A stretch of DNA of 64,000 bases from Ardenticatenaceae bacterium (GTDB taxonomy: Bacteria > Chloroflexota > Anaerolineae > Promineifilales > Promineifilaceae). A program made the position numbers and the translations under genes. The stretch is taken from assembly GCA_020634375.1 (NCBI GenBank), contig JACKBX010000004.1:1-64000 (forward strand), in the 5' to 3' direction. Positions 1 through 7,553 of the stretch are shown in pieces. How positions within the stretch are numbered: position 1 is the stretch's first letter; each line of letters opens with the position of its first letter. The notes beneath the pieces were generated by a model. It was not told the origin of the DNA, ran no database searches, and saw nothing but the letters and a program-made list of their open reading frames with translations.

Positions 1-1980
1 GCTGGTCATCACCACCACAGCATTGCGGAAGTTAACCGTGCGCCCTTGCCCATCGGTGAGACGGCCGTCATCCAACATTTGCAGCATCGCATTCCACACA
101 TCTGGGTGGGCCTTTTCAATTTCATCGAAGAGGACAAGGGAGTACGGCCGTCGCCGCACCTGCTCCGTCAACTGCCCACCCTGCTCATATCCAATATAAC
201 CAGGAGGCGCACCAAACAAACGGCTCACCGTATGCTGTTCACGATACTCACTCATATCCACACGAATCAGCGCTTCCTCATCACCAAACAAAAACTCCGC
301 CAGCGCCTTCGCCAGTTCCGTCTTGCCCACCCCCGAACTACCTAAGAAAATAAACGAGCCAATTGGACGACGCGGGTCACTCAGCCCAGAACGGCTGCGG
401 CGGATCGCATCCGACAACGCTTCGATGGCCTTGTTTTGCCCTACAATTCGTTCATGCAGACGCTCTTCCATGTGCAGCAGTTTCTCCGCTTCCGTCTCCA
501 GCATCTGCGTTACCGGGATACCCGTCCACGAAGCTACCACTTCTGCAATATCATCCTCGTCCACCGTCTCATCCAGCATATGTTCTGACTGCCACTTCTC
601 CCGCTTTGCCGCAAACTCCGTTTCCATGCGCAAGCGATCAGCACGCAAACGCGCCGCCCGTTCATAATCACGCACGGTATGCGCTTCTTCTTCATCCAAC
701 GTCAATTGATCAATGCCGTTTTTTGCTTCTTTCAATTCTACGGGAAGCGTATGTAATGCCACACGCAGTTTAGCCGCCGCCTCATCCATCAAGTCAATGG
801 CTTTATCTGGCAAACGGCGATCCGTCACATACCGGTCAGACAAACGTGCCGCAGCAATCAGCGCCTCATCCGAATATTTGACACTGTGATGGGATTCGTA
901 GCGGTCGGCCAGCCCGCGCAGCATCTCAATCGTATCGTCCACCGTCGGCTCATCCACAAAGACTGGGGCAAAGCGGCGTTCCAACGCGCTATCCCGCTCA
1001 ATGTACTGGCGATACTCGTCCAACGTAGTTGCCCCCACACATTGCAGTTCACCCCGCGCTAACGCCGGTTTGAGCATATTGCTGGCATCCATTGCCCCCT
1101 GCGCCGACCCCGCGCCCACCACCGTATGCAGTTCATCAATAAAGAGAATGATCTCCCCCTGCGCCTGCTGGATTTCGTCCATCGCCGCTTTCAACCGCTC
1201 CTCAAACTCGCCACGAAAACGGCTGCCGGCAATCATTGCGCCCAAATCCAGCGAGAGTACACGCTTGTTTAGCAGATTTTCGGGCACATCACTGGCATTA
1301 ATTTTTTGCGCCAGCCCTTCGACGATGGCTGTTTTACCCACGCCAGCCTCACCAATGAGGACGGGATTATTCTTGGTGCGGCGGCTGAGTACTTGCACAA
1401 TGCGCAGTACTTCATCATCACGGCCAATCACCGGGTCTAGTTTGCCCTCTTTTGCCAGTTGGGTCAGATCGCGGCTGTACTTGGCGAGGGTACGGTAGTG
1501 GCTTTCTGCCTGGCGGTCGGTTACGCGCTTGCCGCCACGCAAACCTTGAATGCCTTCCAGTACGCGGTCGCGGGTAACGCCAAATTCCTGCAAAATGCGT
1601 GCTGAGGGAGTGTTGCGCTCGCTCAGAATCGCTAAAAAGATATGCTCAGTAGAAATAAATTCATCTTTGAGACGGTTCGCTTCGCCTTGCGATAGTTCCA
1701 GTACGGTGCGCAGGCGCGGTGTGTAAAAAATTTGCCCCACACCGCCGCCATAAACGGCAACTTTGGGACTGCTGCGCAGCTCTGCATCCAGGCGATCTTT
1801 CATATCCTGAACGGGCACTTTCAGTTCATCTAATATTTGGGGAACGGCACCTTCGCTTTGCTCTAACAAGGCCAGGAAAAGGTGTTCGGTATCTACCTGG
1901 GTGTGGCGGTAGCGCTGCACAATTTCGTATGCACGGGCAGCGGCGTCTTGTGCCCGTTCCGTAAATCTATCAAATCGCAT
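1..1980 (-). CDS. clpC: ATP-dependent Clp protease ATP-binding subunit, ClpC type (3' part cut off)
   Basis: Hexameric AAA+ unfoldase that delivers proteins to ClpP. Reading inward from ATG at 1980 gives about 660 residues before the window ends. Two Clp-N repeats occupy roughly residues 1-145. The first ATPase domain has Walker A GEAGVGKT near 210 and Walker B ILFIDELHT near 283. A short linker with a UVR-like stretch (DYERAARLRADRL, about 440-470) follows, then the second Walker A GSSGVGKTE near 545. The short UVR-type linker points to ClpC and not ClpB, which has a long coiled-coil middle domain. An AAGGA lies about 10 bases before the start. The C-terminal part of the second ATPase domain is outside the window. 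Two ACGGCCGT sites (61, 143) lie in the gene. Confidence 0.93.
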   Translation of the reverse strand, partial: MRFDRFTERAQDAAARAYEIVQRYRHTQVDTEHLFLALLEQSEGAVPQILDELKVPVQDMKDRLDAELRSSPKVAVYGGGVGQIFYTPRLRTVLELSQGEANRLKDEFISTEHIFLAILSERNTPSARILQEFGVTRDRVLEGIQGLRGGKRVTDRQAESHYRTLAKYSRDLTQLAKEGKLDPVIGRDDEVLRIVQVLSRRTKNNPVLIGEAGVGKTAIVEGLAQKINASDVPENLLNKRVLSLDLGAMIAGSRFRGEFEERLKAAMDEIQQAQGEIILFIDELHTVVGAGSAQGAMDASNMLKPALARGELQCVGATTLDEYRQYIERDSALERRFAPVFVDEPTVDDTIEMLRGLADRYESHHSVKYSDEALIAAARLSDRYVTDRRLPDKAIDLMDEAAAKLRVALHTLPVELKEAKNGIDQLTLDEEEAHTVRDYERAARLRADRLRMETEFAAKREKWQSEHMLDETVDEDDIAEVVASWTGIPVTQMLETEAEKLLHMEERLHERIVGQNKAIEALSDAIRRSRSGLSDPRRPIGSFIFLGSSGVGKTELAKALAEFLFGDEEALIRVDMSEYREQHTVSRLFGAPPGYIGYEQGGQLTEQVRRRPYSLVLFDEIEKAHPDVWNAMLQMLDDGRLTDGQGRTVNFRNAVVVMTS

Positions 1981-2136
1981 CATTTGTTTTTATCCTTGTG
2001 ATAAAGGGATTGGAAATTGGAGATTCGAGATTGCACTAACCAATTATCTCTTCTCCAACCTCTTTCCTATGCAAGTCAGAAGTGTACGCTTAAAAGGTTG
2101 GATTTTCGTAAGATATGGATGGGTAAGTCCCGTTTA

Positions 2137-2559
2137 TTAGAAAACACGAATACCTTCAGTCTGATAATCATCTCCCCAGGAGAGGATTTTTTTGGGGGTG
2201 ATTTCGATGAGCCGCCAATCGGCACTGTCGTCGTAACGAAAATCCCACTCATATTTATGGTAGAAATAGTCGGCAACGGTGTCAACGGTTTGCCAATCGG
2301 CCACGGCTGCTTCGCCTTCGATAACGATAACTTGCGCGGTGTCTGGTAGAGCCAGGCTGACGTAACCATTCACGGTGAGGTTGAGGAATTTCTGGGTTTC
2401 GGCTCCGGTGCTGATATAGATTTTTTCTTGCAGCCAGATAAACCAGACGGGGACGAGGTGGGGACGGCCGTCATAACGTACAGTAGCGACCCAAATAGTA
2501 GGTTCACGGCCAAGTCGCGCTTCAACAGCACGCCAGCGAGCGGGGTTTCGTCGTTTCAC
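2137..2559 (-). CDS. Pyridoxamine 5'-phosphate oxidase-like FMN/F420 split-barrel protein
   Basis: A 140-residue protein with the order expected of the small flavin/F420-binding split-barrel family: an N-terminal EARLGREPTIWVATVRYDGRPHLVPVWFI segment described here by its key pieces (LGREPTIWVATV, then GRPHLVPVWF), a central strand with STGAETQKFLNL, and an acidic C-terminal half ending in ILSWGDDYQTEG. Family members reduce or oxidise small molecules or bind F420/FMN; the substrate cannot be told. It is a single cytoplasmic domain with no signal peptide. It follows clpC on the opposite side of a 156-bp gap and precedes nothing in an obvious operon. The length is usual for the family. Confidence 0.8.
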   Translation of the reverse strand: MKRRNPARWRAVEARLGREPTIWVATVRYDGRPHLVPVWFIWLQEKIYISTGAETQKFLNLTVNGYVSLALPDTAQVIVIEGEAAVADWQTVDTVADYFYHKYEWDFRYDDSADWRLIEITPKKILSWGDDYQTEGIRVF

Positions 2560-2628
2560 CCTGTTATTGTCATGGGTTCAGGGGGAATTGTCAATTTGAA
2601 CCGTGATGCGTGAAACGTGAAAAAAGCA

Positions 2629-3459
2629 TCAGCCTTTACATATCAAAGTTTTGCCGTGCCAAACGGCCGTTTCCACCGCCACTTGCTGCCCCCACAAATG
2701 CGCCACCAAGTCAGCCATGTGTGCATCGCTGCCACTGGTGAACAAACGCAGCGTGCCCGGCGAAGTTACCGGCGAAAGCAGGTCACGCTGCTGCATGACG
2801 CGGCGAGTTTGGCGGGCGACGGCTGGGGCGGGGTCTATGATGGTGACGGCCGTTGCTGGTTTCACAGGTGCGGCGGCGATGACTTGCTCGATTAACGGCC
2901 GTACAAATGGGTAGTGTGTACATCCCAACACCAGCGAATCCACTCCTTGCGCCAGCATAGGATGCAATACGCGTGTCAATAATTGTTCCGTCTCCGCACC
3001 CGTTGTATTGCCTGCTTCAATCAAATCTACCAGCCCCAGGCAAGGGTCTTCAAACACAACAACATCTCGCGCAAAACGCTGCATCAAGTCGGCGTATCGC
3101 TCGCTGCCAAAGGTTCCGGCGGTTGCCATCACCCCGACCTTGCCTGTACGCGTATGCTCCGCCGCTGGTTTAACGGCCGGTTCCATGCCCACAAACGGCA
3201 CATCGGGGAAAGTTTCGCGCAAATAGGTCAGGGCGGCGGCTGAAGCAGTGTTGCAAGCCACAACAATGATTTTTACGCCCAACTCCAGCAAAAGGCGGCT
3301 GATGCCTTCGCTAAACTGCTGCACTTCCGCCGCAGAACGAGTTCCATAGGGCACATGCGCTTGATCGGCTACGTACACCAGCGCTTCGTGCGGCAACTGT
3401 GCTTGCACATGCCGCAAAACGGATAGCCCGCCAACGCCAGAGTCGAGAAGTCCAATCAT
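2629..3459 (-). CDS. murI: Glutamate racemase
   Basis: Converts L- to D-glutamate for peptidoglycan in the cytoplasm. The 276 residues carry all family marks: LLDSGVGGLSVL at the N-terminus (Asp6, Ser7), YVADQAHVPYG near 29-39, the first catalytic cysteine in VVACNTASA (Cys69) and the second in LGCTHYPF (Cys180). Length is normal. It lies downstream of the amidotransferase gene on the same strand, separated by a word-repeat hairpin, so the two may or may not be co-transcribed. Its 3' flank carries GTGAAACGTGAAA words (2610-2628), one of the repeat families of this genome. Confidence 0.96.
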   Translation of the reverse strand: MIGLLDSGVGGLSVLRHVQAQLPHEALVYVADQAHVPYGTRSAAEVQQFSEGISRLLLELGVKIIVVACNTASAAALTYLRETFPDVPFVGMEPAVKPAAEHTRTGKVGVMATAGTFGSERYADLMQRFARDVVVFEDPCLGLVDLIEAGNTTGAETEQLLTRVLHPMLAQGVDSLVLGCTHYPFVRPLIEQVIAAAPVKPATAVTIIDPAPAVARQTRRVMQQRDLLSPVTSPGTLRLFTSGSDAHMADLVAHLWGQQVAVETAVWHGKTLICKG

Positions 3460-3470
3460 GGCAAGAGAGA

Positions 3471-3545
3471 GTAATCAGTAGTCAGTGGTCAGTAATCAGT
3501 AGCCAGCTTACTGATTACTGCTCGCTGATTACTGTTTACTGGTTA
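3471..3545. repeat. Word-repeat hairpin, CAGTAATCAGT family
   Basis: Between murI and the amidotransferase gene, a run of near-copies of an 8-base word (taatcagt, agtcagtg, gtcagtaatcag) is followed by the reverse-complement words (ctgattactg, gctgattactg). The two halves can pair as an imperfect stem. The last bases supply the C-terminal codons DNNQ and the stop of the amidotransferase. The same family is at 7444-7534 and inside genes at 38101, 39847 and 52126. Confidence 0.75.
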
Positions 3546-4273
3546 TTGTCCCTCGCGGCTTGCACCAAACCGTCAAATAGAGCTTGCATGGCGGGGGTGG
3601 TGGGAGCCAAATCTTCGGGATGCCATTGCACCCCAATGGCGTAGGGATGATCGGGGATTTCAATGCCTTCAATGAGGCCGTCTGGAGCGTGAGCAACGGC
3701 CGTTACCCCTGCCGCCAAATCCCGTATGCCCTGATGGTGCAGGCTGTTTACCTGCATCATCTGCACCCCCATTTGCTGTGCCAACCGCGAACCAGCTTGC
3801 ATTTCCACCGCGTGAGCAATGTATTCACGGGGTTTAATATTGACGTAGCTGTGGAACAGCGCATCTGTCATTTGCGAGTATACATCCTCCCACAATGTGC
3901 CGCCTAAAGCGACGTTGAACACTTGCAGCCCACGACAAACAGCAAGTACCGGCTTTTCTTGCGCCACCGACCAACGTGCCAGTTCAAATTCTATGCGGTC
4001 ACGGTCTGTGTCCACACCGCCAATGGTTTCATGGTCATTTTGACCCTGATAATGTGCCGGTTCAACATCACCGCCGCCGGGCAGCAGCAACCCGTCTATT
4101 TGGGTAAAGATGGTCTGGAGTTCTTCCTCCGTCAGACCCAGTGGGATAAGAATGGGCACGCCGCCAGCGGCCCGCACCGCATTCACATATGCGGGGCGCA
4201 AAGCATAAAGCGGCATACTGCCATTTTTGCTTTGCATCCGATAGGTTGTGCAGCCAATAAGGGGTTTACGCAT
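3536..4273 (-). CDS. Class I glutamine amidotransferase, gamma-glutamyl-gamma-aminobutyrate hydrolase (PuuD) family
   Basis: A 245-residue peptidase C26-type hydrolase. The nucleophile elbow is AVCRGLQVFNVALGG with Cys113, and the His-Glu pair lies in GVQWHPED (His218, Glu220). GLLLPGGGDVEP (61-72) forms the oxyanion-side loop. Family members hydrolyse gamma-glutamyl-GABA in putrescine breakdown or related gamma-glutamyl amides. A link to polyamines is possible because a polyamine ABC transporter lies 3.3 kb away, but that is inference. The start ATG at 4273 gives a full-length protein beginning MRKPLIGCTTY, as is usual in the family. The C-terminus runs into a word-repeat element. Confidence 0.9.
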   Translation of the reverse strand: MRKPLIGCTTYRMQSKNGSMPLYALRPAYVNAVRAAGGVPILIPLGLTEEELQTIFTQIDGLLLPGGGDVEPAHYQGQNDHETIGGVDTDRDRIEFELARWSVAQEKPVLAVCRGLQVFNVALGGTLWEDVYSQMTDALFHSYVNIKPREYIAHAVEMQAGSRLAQQMGVQMMQVNSLHHQGIRDLAAGVTAVAHAPDGLIEGIEIPDHPYAIGVQWHPEDLAPTTPAMQALFDGLVQAARDNNQ

Positions 4274-4288
4274 TTGTTTGCTCCAATG

Positions 4289-4322
4289 AAAAAACGGGTG
4301 AAAGCGTACTTGCCTTCACCCG
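4289..4322 (-). terminator. Intrinsic terminator of rplS
   Basis: On the minus strand, CGGGTGAAGGC / GCTTTCACCCG (plus coordinates 4295-4322, one mismatch, 6-base loop) is followed directly by six T residues (4294-4289). It lies 48 bp beyond the rplS stop. Confidence 0.85.
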
Positions 4323-4369
4323 AATTGATTTTTTGAATATTGGCCGAGAAACGGCCGTTTTCGCAACAA

Positions 4370-4732
4370 CTATCTGGCGAACGTACGCTTCTCCCGCAGA
4401 CGGGCCGACTTACCAGTCCGTTCACGCAAGTAATAAAGTTGCGCACGGCGCACATGTGCACTGCGATGCACTTCAACCTTCTCAATGCGTGGCGAATTCA
4501 GCAAGAAAGTACGTTCCACACCAATACCATTTGCGGCAATACGGCGTACCGTAAAGTTTTTATTATTCCCGCCATTACGCAAACGAATAACAACCCCGCG
4601 TACCATCTGCACACGTTCATTCCGTTCGCCTACATTAATGCGCACATGAATGGTTACATCATCCCCTACGTTCAATTCAGGGAATTCTTGGCTTTCTTCC
4701 TTATCAAAGGCTTTTAATAACAAATCGGACAT
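4370..4732 (-). CDS. rplS: Ribosomal protein L19 (bL19)
   Basis: Component of the large ribosomal subunit at the 30S-50S interface. I place the start at 4732 (MSDLLLKAF) because GGAGAG lies about 10 bases upstream and the product is then 120 residues, close to the usual 115-120; the longer open frame would add 20 unconserved residues. Conserved stretches include FPELNVGDDVTIHVRI, RVQMVRGVVI, FTVRRIAANGIGVER and HRSAHVRRAQLYYLRER. It is monocistronic here, with an intrinsic terminator downstream and two small hairpins in the leader. The usual rimM/trmD neighbours are absent from the window. Confidence 0.97.
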   Translation of the reverse strand: MSDLLLKAFDKEESQEFPELNVGDDVTIHVRINVGERNERVQMVRGVVIRLRNGGNNKNFTVRRIAANGIGVERTFLLNSPRIEKVEVHRSAHVRRAQLYYLRERTGKSARLREKRTFAR

Positions 4733-4764
4733 GACCCACTCTCCGTCAATAATCGTAATCATAG

Positions 4765-4801
4765 GTGCCAATGGCACAAAGATAGCCCGCACGGCGGGCT
4801 A
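4765..4801 (-). promoter_or_regulatory. Two-hairpin leader upstream of rplS
   Basis: Two perfect stems lie in the 70 bp before the rplS start: TAGCCCGC / GCGGGCTA with a 3-base loop (4783-4801) and GTGCCA / TGGCAC with a 1-base loop (4765-4777). Ribosomal-protein leaders are often autoregulatory; that this one is, or that the first stem is an attenuator, is inference. Confidence 0.45.
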
Positions 4802-4856
4802 GAGGCAAAACTATAACACGCCTGATATAAGTTTGCAAATGCTTTTTCGTTAGGGG

Positions 4857-4884
4857 TTGACAATCAAAAAAGATGCTTTATAAT
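4857..4884 (+). promoter_or_regulatory. Sigma-70-like promoter of the ars operon
   Basis: A perfect -35 TTGACA (4857-4862) and a perfect -10 TATAAT (4879-4884) are separated by 16 bp. Transcription would begin near 4891, inside or just before the dyad operator at 4892-4911, which is the classic arrangement for repression by an ArsR protein. Confidence 0.85.
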
Positions 4885-4891
4885 CTCCGAC

Positions 4892-4911
4892 ATATAGATA
4901 TATATCAATAT
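4892..4911. promoter_or_regulatory. ArsR operator, copy 1
   Basis: The 20-base site ATATAGATATATATCAATAT is an inverted repeat of the form ATAT-n-GAT-nnnn-ATC-n-ATAT. It sits immediately downstream of the -10 box and 8 bp before the arsR start. The same frame recurs before arsM at 5239-5258, with only the 4-base centre changed. Confidence 0.8.
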
Positions 4912-4919
4912 AAAAAGAA

Positions 4920-5213
4920 ATGGACTCTATCGGTTTTGCAAAAGCAATGGCGGATGAGACCCGCCAGAAAATCATGCAACTTCTTTGTTGTGAGTGGCTG
5001 TGCGTCAATGACATCGTGGAACGGCTGGGTGAAGTGCGCCAGCCCACCGTTTCGCATCATCTCAGTATCTTGCGCGAAGCAGAATTGGTACACATGCGTC
5101 GTGAAGGCAAGCAAAGTTTTTACTCGCTAAATCAGGATGCTGTAGCCGTTTGCTGTGGTATGTTGATGCAAGATTTTGCGCCAGAGAAGTTGGCATTGGA
5201 CATTGGCGGTTAA
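4920..5213 (+). CDS. arsR: ArsR-family metalloid-responsive repressor
   Basis: A 97-residue winged-helix protein expected to repress the ars genes until As(III) binds. The helix-turn-helix is VRQPTVSHHLSILREAELV (39-57), followed by the wing RREGKQSFYSL. Cysteines sit where a metalloid site would be: Cys23, Cys24 and Cys28 (LLCCEWLCVNDI) and a C-terminal Cys78-Cys79 pair. The typical ELCVCDL motif is altered, having WLCVND, so the ligand set may differ from E. coli ArsR. It is first in an operon with arsM and another methyltransferase. The promoter is near consensus and covered by a dyad operator. The ribosome-binding site is weak (AAAAAGAAA). Confidence 0.92.
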   Translation: MDSIGFAKAMADETRQKIMQLLCCEWLCVNDIVERLGEVRQPTVSHHLSILREAELVHMRREGKQSFYSLNQDAVAVCCGMLMQDFAPEKLALDIGG

Positions 5214-5238
5214 ACCCCGTCTCTTTTTTTGCCTAAAC

Positions 5239-5258
5239 ATATAGATGGTTATCAATAT
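5239..5258. promoter_or_regulatory. ArsR operator, copy 2, before arsM
   Basis: The site ATATAGATGGTTATCAATAT matches copy 1 at 16 of 16 positions outside the 4-base centre. It lies in the 57-bp gap between arsR and arsM, just before the arsM ribosome-binding site GGAG (5261-5264). A second binding site here could block an internal promoter or act as a roadblock. Confidence 0.8.
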
Positions 5259-5270
5259 TAGGAGAGTGAA

Positions 5271-6086
5271 ATGACTCAGTTAACCCCAGAACAGATTCAT
5301 GAAGAAGTGCAGACACGATACGGCCGTATCGCCGACGAATTCAAGCTAGATGTAAGCGCCTCCTGTTGCGGCGAAACGGTAGACAATACCTGCTGCGGCG
5401 CAGAGGATGCCGAGTACGAAGCCCTTTTTAGCAATCTTTACCAGTCCGACACGAGCTGGCTGCCCGATGATGTGACCGCTCTGTCGCTGGGCTGTGGCGA
5501 TCCCATTACCCTGGCGGGACTGCAAGCTGGACAAACCGTGCTAGACCTCGGCGCTGGCGGCGGCATTGACTGCTTTATGGCGGCACGGCAAGTTGGCCCC
5601 AGTGGATACGTCATCGGGGTGGACATGACGCCATCAATGATTGAGAAAGCCAATCGAAATAAGGAAAAAGTTGGATTGAGTAACGTGGAATTTCGCCGGG
5701 GCTTCATCGAGAATATGCCGGTAGACGATGACAGCGTTGATGTGATTATTTCTAATTGTGTGATCAACCTCAGCCCGGATAAAACGGCCGTTTTCCGTGA
5801 AGCCTTCCGCGTACTCAAACCGGGGGGGCGCATTGCCGTCTCGGACATGGTGACGCAAGGCAATTTCACGCCGCAGCAGCGGGCTGACATGGCCGCATGG
5901 ACGGGCTGCATCACCGGCGCAGAGGATGTGGCTGATTACGTGGCAGCCATTCGCGCTGCCGGGTTTGGACAGATTTCTGTACGTGACAAGGCAACCCCCG
6001 ACGCGGAGTTGGTTGATGTGCCCCGGTACGAAGGTGAAGTCAAGGTGTTTAGTGCGCGGGTAACGGCCGTAAAACCGGAGAAATGA
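5271..6086 (+). CDS. arsM: Arsenite S-adenosylmethionine methyltransferase
   Basis: Methylates As(III) to mono-, di- and trimethyl species in the cytoplasm. The 271 residues have the SAM motif VLDLGAGGGIDCF (90-102) and VIGVDMTPSMI. The three cysteines known to bind arsenic in ArsM proteins are present as Cys75 (SLGCGDP), Cys163 (ISNCVINLSPDK) and Cys213 (TGCITGAED). Extra cysteine pairs at 32-33 and 41-42 in the N-terminal segment are also common in bacterial ArsM. RBS GGAGAG precedes the ATG. Its stop overlaps the next gene (ATGA). Confidence 0.96.
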   Translation: MTQLTPEQIHEEVQTRYGRIADEFKLDVSASCCGETVDNTCCGAEDAEYEALFSNLYQSDTSWLPDDVTALSLGCGDPITLAGLQAGQTVLDLGAGGGIDCFMAARQVGPSGYVIGVDMTPSMIEKANRNKEKVGLSNVEFRRGFIENMPVDDDSVDVIISNCVINLSPDKTAVFREAFRVLKPGGRIAVSDMVTQGNFTPQQRADMAAWTGCITGAEDVADYVAAIRAAGFGQISVRDKATPDAELVDVPRYEGEVKVFSARVTAVKPEK

Positions 6087-6754
6087 GCATGAGCAACAAG
6101 TCACCTCTGCCTGCAAGCTACGACAAAGCCGATATTCGACGGCACTATACCGGCATGGCTTCCCGCTATGATTTTTGGGGCAAGCTCACCGAATCGAAAG
6201 CGCGTGACCGCTGCCTGGAATTGGCTGCCATTCAAGATGGGGAAGTTGTATTGGAGGTCGCTGTGGGAACAGGATTGACCTTTTACGAAGTTTTGCAGCA
6301 CAATCGCAACGGCCGTGTCGAAGGCATAGACCTCACCCCTGAAATGTTGGCCCAGGCACAACAAAAAGCAGCCCAGACCGGGCACAGCAACTATGACCTG
6401 CGCGTTGGCGATGCCTATAAACTAGACTATGATGACGCCGCGTTTGATGTGCTGATCAACAATTACATGTTCGACATGCTGCCCGAAGCTGATTTTTCAC
6501 AGGTGTTGGCCGAATTCCAACGCGTGCTGCGCCCCGGTGGGCGGCTCGTGCTGGTCAACATGGCAAAAGCCACCCATTGGTATCAGACTCTTTGGGAAAC
6601 GATGTACCGTATCCAACCCCGCTGGCTCGGCGGCTGCCGCAGCGTTTCCTTGTCTGTTCCTCTGAATGCAGCCGGGTTTCAGGTTGAGCAGCGCGAGTTT
6701 GTTAGCCAAATGACCTTTCCATCGGAGGTGATATTAGCTATCAAACCTCTATAA
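6083..6754 (+). CDS. Class I SAM-dependent methyltransferase in the ars operon
   Basis: A 223-residue UbiE-type methyltransferase. After a tyrosine-rich start (YTGMASRYDFWGKLTESKARDR, key residues Y-x5-RYD) it shows the SAM-binding VLEVAVGTGLTFYEVL (56-71), GIDLTPEMLAQAQ and VLRPGGRLVLVNM. The start overlaps the arsM stop by 4 bp (an alternative ATG is at 6089), so translation is probably coupled. It lacks the ArsM cysteines. Its position suggests it acts on an arsenic species or a detoxification product, or on membrane lipid under stress; the substrate is not evident. A strong terminator follows. Confidence 0.85.
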   Translation: MSMSNKSPLPASYDKADIRRHYTGMASRYDFWGKLTESKARDRCLELAAIQDGEVVLEVAVGTGLTFYEVLQHNRNGRVEGIDLTPEMLAQAQQKAAQTGHSNYDLRVGDAYKLDYDDAAFDVLINNYMFDMLPEADFSQVLAEFQRVLRPGGRLVLVNMAKATHWYQTLWETMYRIQPRWLGGCRSVSLSVPLNAAGFQVEQREFVSQMTFPSEVILAIKPL

Positions 6755-6777
6755 CTATTAGCACGCAGAAAATCGAG

Positions 6778-6817
6778 AAAAGCCTGACCAGGGAAGATAA
6801 CCTGGTCAGGCTTTTTT
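6778..6817 (+). terminator. Intrinsic terminator of the ars operon
   Basis: A perfect 15-bp stem AAAAGCCTGACCAGG / CCTGGTCAGGCTTTT with an 8-base loop ends in a T run (6812-6817), 23 bp after the last stop codon of the operon. Confidence 0.95.
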
Positions 6818-6943
6818 GTGTCTATCCGTTTACGACAAATGACGTAGAAATTATTCGGTCAAATCGCCGATGAGACATTCCGTTAGCACGCTAAAATTGC
6901 GCCGGAAATTTATGTGTACCCCATATACGAAGAGGAGTGATCA

Positions 6944-7459
6944 TTGAGCGGTTCTTATCTTTCCCCAAAATTAGAAGCACGGCCGTTTCCCCAAAAAGGT
7001 GGATTTGGCATCTTTACCCATACGGCCGTTGCCGCTGGTGAACGGCTCATGGTTTGGGGCGGCGACATCGTTACCCTGGAAGAACTCAACCGATTACCTG
7101 ATCCCCTACGTTCCTTCTCCGTGCAGATTGAAGAAGGATTGTACCAGGCTCCCCGGCCTACTGATGACCCTGAACCGGCTGATTACGCCAATCATTCTTG
7201 CAATCCCAACGCCGGGTTTGATGGGCAAATTGTCATCGTCGCCATGCGTGACATCGCCCCTGGCGAAGAAATCTGCATAGATTACGCCATGTGTGATGGC
7301 ACGCCTTACGACGAATTTACCTGCCAATGCGGTGCAGAAAACTGCCGTGGGCGTGTAAGCGGTGACGACTGGCGGTTGCCAGCGTTGCAAGCCCGCTATG
7401 CCGGGTATTTTGTCCCCTACTTACAGCGTCGCATCGCGGCGCTGAACAGTGAACAGTAA
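6944..7459 (+). CDS. SET-domain protein, putative protein-lysine methyltransferase
   Basis: A 171-residue SET protein. The core motifs are GGFGIFTHTAVAAGERL (19-35, the start of the fold), NHSCNPNAGF (83-92) and EEICIDYAM (108-116). A post-SET zinc cluster follows as CQCGAENCRG with Cys127, Cys129 and Cys134. These give a complete pseudoknot and cofactor site as known from eukaryotic and chlamydial SET enzymes. The start is TTG at 6944, chosen because AGGAG lies 7 bases upstream. The last codons (NSEQ, stop) come from a CAGTAATCAGT word-repeat element. It stands alone after the ars terminator, and the target protein is unknown. Confidence 0.88.
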   Translation: MSGSYLSPKLEARPFPQKGGFGIFTHTAVAAGERLMVWGGDIVTLEELNRLPDPLRSFSVQIEEGLYQAPRPTDDPEPADYANHSCNPNAGFDGQIVIVAMRDIAPGEEICIDYAMCDGTPYDEFTCQCGAENCRGRVSGDDWRLPALQARYAGYFVPYLQRRIAALNSEQ

Positions 7460-7534
7460 TCAGTGAGCAGTAATCAGTTGCCAGTAACCTTGCTACTGAT
7501 CACTGATTAATGACTATTGACCACTGATTACTGG
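7444..7534. repeat. Word-repeat hairpin, CAGTAATCAGT family
   Basis: Near-copies of cagtaatcag (left half) are followed by the reverse words ctgatcactgatta and ccactgattactg (right half), forming an imperfect stem. It spans the 3' end of the SET gene and ends 20 bp before potD, leaving the potD ribosome-binding site free. Confidence 0.75.
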
Positions 7535-7553
7535 ACAGACAGGAGATACGAAC

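Noticed and set aside
323..1498. Plus-strand ORFs across the first 1.5 kb
   Set aside because: They are antisense shadows of the ClpC-type gene, whose motifs read clearly on the minus strand.
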